The position numbers and the translations under genes are program-made. The notes beneath the pieces are model-generated. The model worked only from the letters and a program-made list of their open reading frames with translations, did not search any database and was not told where the DNA came from. 17,816 bases of DNA from positions 15,088 through 32,903 of the forward strand of contig DJPV01000024.1 in NCBI GenBank assembly GCA_002437435.1. Reading direction: 5' to 3'. Below are positions 14,334 to 17,816 of the stretch, piece after piece (the stretch's first letter is position 1; each line of letters begins with the position of its first letter). Source of the DNA: Lachnospiraceae bacterium UBA6403. Lineage in GTDB: Bacteria > Bacillota > Clostridia > Lachnospirales > Lachnospiraceae.

Positions 14334-16361
14334 ATGATGGAACATATCTATGAAGTAAAAGATCTGGAAGTATCTTTCAAAAGTTCCGAAGGATATACAA
14401 AAGCGATTGATGGAGTGTCATTTCATATTGATAAAGGAGAAATCGTCTGTTTTGTAGGTGAGAGTGGTTCCGGTAAAAGTGTTACCCAGCTGGCAGCTTT
14501 GCAGTTGATCGATATGCCGCCCGGAAGGATCGAACATGGAGAGGCATGGATCGATGGACAGAATATGCTGGAATACGATGCAAAAAGCAGCAATATGAGC
14601 AGTATCCGTGGCGGAAAGATCGGAATGGTCTTTCAGGAGCCGATGACCTCGCTTGATCCGGTTAAAACGATCGGTGAACAGCTTGGCGAGGCGATTATCC
14701 TCCATCATAGTCAGTATACACAGGCTGAGGTGAAAAAACGTGTGCTCGAACTGCTTACTGATGTCGGTATTACAGATCCTGAGACAAGAATGCACAGCTA
14801 TCCGCATCAGTTTTCAGGTGGTATGCGCCAGCGTATCATGATCGCCATAGCGATTGCCGGAGATCCTGATGTGATCGTTGCTGATGAACCTACAACAGCA
14901 CTGGATGTAACGACGCAGGCACAGATCCTGGATCTTCTGGAAAGGATCACAAAAGAACGGAATACAGCATTGATCATCATTACACATAACCTTGGAATCG
15001 TAGCCAAATATGCACAGCGAATCTACGTTATGTATGCAGGTACGATCGTAGAACAGGGAAAGGCAGAGGATATATTTGAATATCCATCTCATCCATATAC
15101 AAAAGGTCTGCTCAAGAGTGTACCACGACTGGATGACAGACGGGATCGAAAATTAATACCGATAGAAGGAACTCCGCTTGATCTGAAAGAGCGACCGGAG
15201 GGTTGTCCATTTGCCGGCAGATGTCCATATGCAGAAGGCGCTTGTAAAAAAGTAAATATGAAGGAGAACAGACAGGCAAATGGAGATCAGCATTTTACAA
15301 CCTGTATCTTTGGCGCGGAGGAATTAACAGAGAAAGAAAAAGACAGAAAAGAAGAAGTAATATCAAGAGATAAGGTTCTTGGTGAAGATATGGTGCATGT
15401 GAATGCGCTGACGGTTTCATATGATATAAAAAAGAGCATTTTCAAGAGCAAACGGAAAAAAGCAGATATTCTGACAGGCATATCCTTTCAGGTCAGAAAA
15501 GGGGAAACACTTGGAATTGTAGGCGAGTCAGGATGCGGAAAAACGACAGTAGCAAAGTCGATCATGCAGTTGATCCCGGAAGCAAAGGGAGAGATATGGA
15601 TCGATGGAAAATGTTTCAGTGAATTAAAGGGTGAAGCTCTTCGAAAAGAACGCAGAAAGGTGCAGATGATCTTTCAGGATCCATACAGTTCTCTCGATCC
15701 GAGACAGACGGTTCGAAGCATGATAGGAGAACCACTGCGTATTCATGGGCTGGTAAAGAATGGAGAAGAATACGATAACCGTATTAAAGAACTGATGAAA
15801 CTGGTTGGCTTAAATGAGGCATGGCAGGATCGATATGCCTATGAATTTTCCGGTGGACAGCGGCAGAGAGTTGGAATCGCAAGAGCGCTGGCAGCAGATC
15901 CGGAGGTGATCGTATGTGATGAACCGATCTCAGCGTTGGATGTATCGATTCAGGCACAGGTCATCAACTTGTTAGAGGAATTGCAGAAGAAGCTCGGACT
16001 GACCTATATATTTATCGCGCACGATCTGGCAGTTGTAAAACATATCAGTGATATGATTGCTGTTATGTATCTGGGAGAGATCGTAGAGATGGCACCTTGT
16101 GATGAATTATACGAGAAGCCATTGCATCCATATACGAAAGCATTATTATCAGCGATACCGATTCCTGACCCAAAGGTGGAGAAATTGAGAGAGAAGATCA
16201 TCATGCATGGTGAAGTTCCGAGTATCGTAAATCGTCCGAAGGGTTGTGCATTTGCGGATCGATGCCCATATGCAACGATCAAATGCAAAGAGGAAAAACC
16301 ATATTATAAGAAAGTATCAGACAATCACATCGTGGCATGCAGTCTCTATACAGAAGAATAA
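14334..16361 (+). CDS. Fused OppD-OppF dipeptide/oligopeptide ABC transporter ATPase
   Basis: A 675-residue protein in which two ATPase units, normally separate OppD and OppF subunits, are joined. The first half has Walker A GESGSGKS (42-49), signature SGGMRQR (161-167) and Walker B VIVADE (180-185). The second has GESGCGKT (397-404), SGGQRQR (506-512) and VIVCDE (525-530). Each half ends with the Cys cluster of peptide-transporter ATPases (C291/C297/C304/C324 and C638/C644/C651/C669), shown in some homologues to bind an iron-sulfur cluster. A charged linker lies at about 330-350. AGGAGG at 14322-14327 is six bases before the ATG at 14334; longer frames upstream would lie inside the permease gene. 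Both sites look intact, so it would power the importer alone. Confidence 0.93.
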   Translation: MMEHIYEVKDLEVSFKSSEGYTKAIDGVSFHIDKGEIVCFVGESGSGKSVTQLAALQLIDMPPGRIEHGEAWIDGQNMLEYDAKSSNMSSIRGGKIGMVFQEPMTSLDPVKTIGEQLGEAIILHHSQYTQAEVKKRVLELLTDVGITDPETRMHSYPHQFSGGMRQRIMIAIAIAGDPDVIVADEPTTALDVTTQAQILDLLERITKERNTALIIITHNLGIVAKYAQRIYVMYAGTIVEQGKAEDIFEYPSHPYTKGLLKSVPRLDDRRDRKLIPIEGTPLDLKERPEGCPFAGRCPYAEGACKKVNMKENRQANGDQHFTTCIFGAEELTEKEKDRKEEVISRDKVLGEDMVHVNALTVSYDIKKSIFKSKRKKADILTGISFQVRKGETLGIVGESGCGKTTVAKSIMQLIPEAKGEIWIDGKCFSELKGEALRKERRKVQMIFQDPYSSLDPRQTVRSMIGEPLRIHGLVKNGEEYDNRIKELMKLVGLNEAWQDRYAYEFSGGQRQRVGIARALAADPEVIVCDEPISALDVSIQAQVINLLEELQKKLGLTYIFIAHDLAVVKHISDMIAVMYLGEIVEMAPCDELYEKPLHPYTKALLSAIPIPDPKVEKLREKIIMHGEVPSIVNRPKGCAFADRCPYATIKCKEEKPYYKKVSDNHIVACSLYTEE

Positions 16362-16383
16362 ATGCAGATAAGGAGTGACAGCT

Positions 16384-17816
16384 ATGACAGAGAAAATTTC
16401 ATCACCCGGAAAGTATGAAGGATATAGCAGTGAAATATATGAAATGGGAAAAGGACATTCCGTATATGTACCGATGCGGGATGGGGTAAAGCTGGCGGTT
16501 GATTATTATCTGCCATACAAAGATGGAAAAGAGGTATCAGGCAGCTTCCCTGCGTTATTGATCATTACACCGTATCCATACAGGAAAGAATTTAATGATA
16601 AATCCCTTCCGATCTACGATCAGTTTCCACTGGGTGAAATGATGGTAAAGCGTGGATATGCATTTGTTATAGCAGATGTCAGAGGAACCGGTGTCTCATA
16701 TGGTTCCAGAAAATTAGCGAATGGGCCGCAGGACGCAGAAGATGCATGGGATCTGCTGGAATGGATAGGAACCAGAACGTGGTGTGATGGAAATGTCGGT
16801 ACGGCAGGATTCTCATATTTTGGCGGCACGCAGCTATCGGCACTGATCAGTGGTTCCCCTTATTTGAAAGCCTGTTTTATAGGTATGACTGATATGGACA
16901 AATATGATGGCTGGGTACGTGGAGGAGTTGTAAGAAGATTCGGTACACACCCGGATGCCGATTATCTGCTTGATCTGGATAACCCGGCAGTAGATGAGGA
17001 TACAGATGGTAAAATGCGGGCAGAAGCTGTAGAGCAGCATAAGTACAGCAATGCTCTTGGTGAGAGTATGACAGATTGTCCCTACAGAGATTCTTATTAT
17101 GAAAAAGAACACTGTAGGTTATGGGAGACGATTGGAAAAAGCTATTATCTGGATAAAATAAATGCTGCACAGACAAAGGTATATCTGTATGGTGGCTGGC
17201 GGGATGAATTCCGACGGGATACGATCCTTATGTACCGGAATATGACATTGCCGAAGAAGATGCTGATCGGAGACTGGATTCACATGGATGGAAGACCGGG
17301 ATTTAATATGGATCTGGAACATGTCCGTTTCTTTGATTATGCATTAAAAGGAATAGAAAATGGTGTATTTGATGAACCGCCAATTTATTATTATACAGGC
17401 GGTGGGAACGGAGTATGGCAGTTCGCAGAAGAATGGCCGCCGGCAACTGATATACAGCGGCTGTATCTGAAGGATTTCAGGCTGGATGCCTGCAATGGGG
17501 CAGACGTTCCGCCTGAAACCTATATAGCACGATATGATATTTCAGAGAATTTCAGAGATTCGATCGAGACGACAGACCGACAGGAAAAAGGCTTGAATTA
17601 CTACTCTGATCCACTTCCACAGGATATCTGTGTAAGTGGTCACAGCATTATGCATCTGGCAGTTTCGTGTAATAAGCCGGATGCTGATCTGTTTATATCG
17701 TTGATAGATGTAGATGAAAACGGAATAGGAAGATATGTAACGGACGGTGTTCAGCGGTTGTCGCTTCGAAAGACCTGTGGAACACCACATTATGATTACA
17801 TGGATCTGCCATGGCA
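16384..17816 (+). CDS. Second CocE/NonD-family hydrolase (partial, runs off the right end)
   Basis: The frame from ATG 16384 is open to the window end, covering 477 codons. It belongs to the same family as the hydrolase at 6620: SPGKYEGYSSEIY and HSVYVPMRDGVKLAVDY match its N-terminus closely. The triad is complete in the visible part: S144 in GFSYFGG, D274 in GGWRDEFRRD and H300 in IGDWIHMDG. ADVRGTGVSYG precedes the nucleophile. Compared with the 595-residue relative, about 120 C-terminal residues are missing beyond the edge. AAGGAG (16370-16375) lies eight bases before the start, and the gap to the ATPase gene is only 22 bases with no terminator, so it is part of the transporter operon. 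No signal peptide is seen; it would act on imported substrate in the cytoplasm. Confidence 0.92.
   Translation, partial: MTEKISSPGKYEGYSSEIYEMGKGHSVYVPMRDGVKLAVDYYLPYKDGKEVSGSFPALLIITPYPYRKEFNDKSLPIYDQFPLGEMMVKRGYAFVIADVRGTGVSYGSRKLANGPQDAEDAWDLLEWIGTRTWCDGNVGTAGFSYFGGTQLSALISGSPYLKACFIGMTDMDKYDGWVRGGVVRRFGTHPDADYLLDLDNPAVDEDTDGKMRAEAVEQHKYSNALGESMTDCPYRDSYYEKEHCRLWETIGKSYYLDKINAAQTKVYLYGGWRDEFRRDTILMYRNMTLPKKMLIGDWIHMDGRPGFNMDLEHVRFFDYALKGIENGVFDEPPIYYYTGGGNGVWQFAEEWPPATDIQRLYLKDFRLDACNGADVPPETYIARYDISENFRDSIETTDRQEKGLNYYSDPLPQDICVSGHSIMHLAVSCNKPDADLFISLIDVDENGIGRYVTDGVQRLSLRKTCGTPHYDYMDLPW

Noticed and set aside
1..17816. CRISPR array, tRNA, rRNA, insertion sequence or phage genes
   Set aside because: No regularly spaced direct repeats, no cloverleaf with a CCA end, no rRNA core sequences and no transposase or integrase frames were seen on either strand.

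Overview
The window looks like chromosomal DNA from a Firmicute of the Clostridia, most likely a Lachnospiraceae-type gut anaerobe. The signs are strong AGGAGG ribosome binding sites, short U-tailed terminators, radical SAM and ferredoxin proteins, and a mobile-element-free run of small operons. Genus cannot be fixed from the sequence alone. I see no rRNA, tRNA, CRISPR array, insertion sequence or integrase.

Left part (1-3770). The window opens inside a small peptide gene whose visible end encodes ACGX-type repeats (stop at 71-73). It is followed by a radical SAM/SPASM enzyme and by a flavin split-barrel protein fused to a two-cluster ferredoxin. Together these look like an ACGX-type ribosomal peptide (RiPP) maturation cassette, cut by the window edge. 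Next come a sirtuin of the macrodomain-linked class (SirTM-like, catalytic His replaced by Gln) and, overlapping it by one base, a zinc-type macrodomain protein. This is a writer/eraser pair for protein ADP-ribosylation. A clear intrinsic terminator (3741-3770) closes this block.

Middle part (3771-6613). A cupin and a carboxymuconolactone decarboxylase-like protein form a tight pair. A DUF3783-type protein follows, preceded by an extended -10 promoter candidate. A bidirectional terminator (5114-5166) separates it from a convergent agmatine deiminase gene (aguA) on the minus strand. The aguA leader contains a terminator-like hairpin with a T-rich tail on the aguA strand, which suggests attenuation. 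The 306-base gap 6308-6613 also holds a plus-strand promoter candidate for the next operon.

Right part (6614-17816). A set of genes on one strand appears devoted to importing and hydrolysing an ester- or amide-containing, peptide-like compound. It holds a CocE/S15-family alpha/beta hydrolase, a cytidylate-kinase-like protein, a type B carboxylesterase, a family 5 peptide-binding lipoprotein, two Opp/Dpp permeases, a fused OppD-OppF ATPase, and a second CocE-family hydrolase that runs off the right end. The three hydrolases lack visible signal peptides, so they probably act in the cytoplasm on imported substrate. Between the carboxylesterase and the transporter lies a 294-base gap with a promoter candidate, a TGCAC/GTGCA dyad, a 17-bp terminator hairpin and an adjacent 11-bp hairpin, so the transporter is probably under its own transcriptional control.

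The best-supported novelties are the ACGX peptide fragment, whose two DNA repeat copies differ only at silent positions; the RiPP cassette sitting beside a SirTM/Zn-macrodomain pair with no lipoylation partners in view; and the import-and-hydrolyse locus with its attenuator-like leader.
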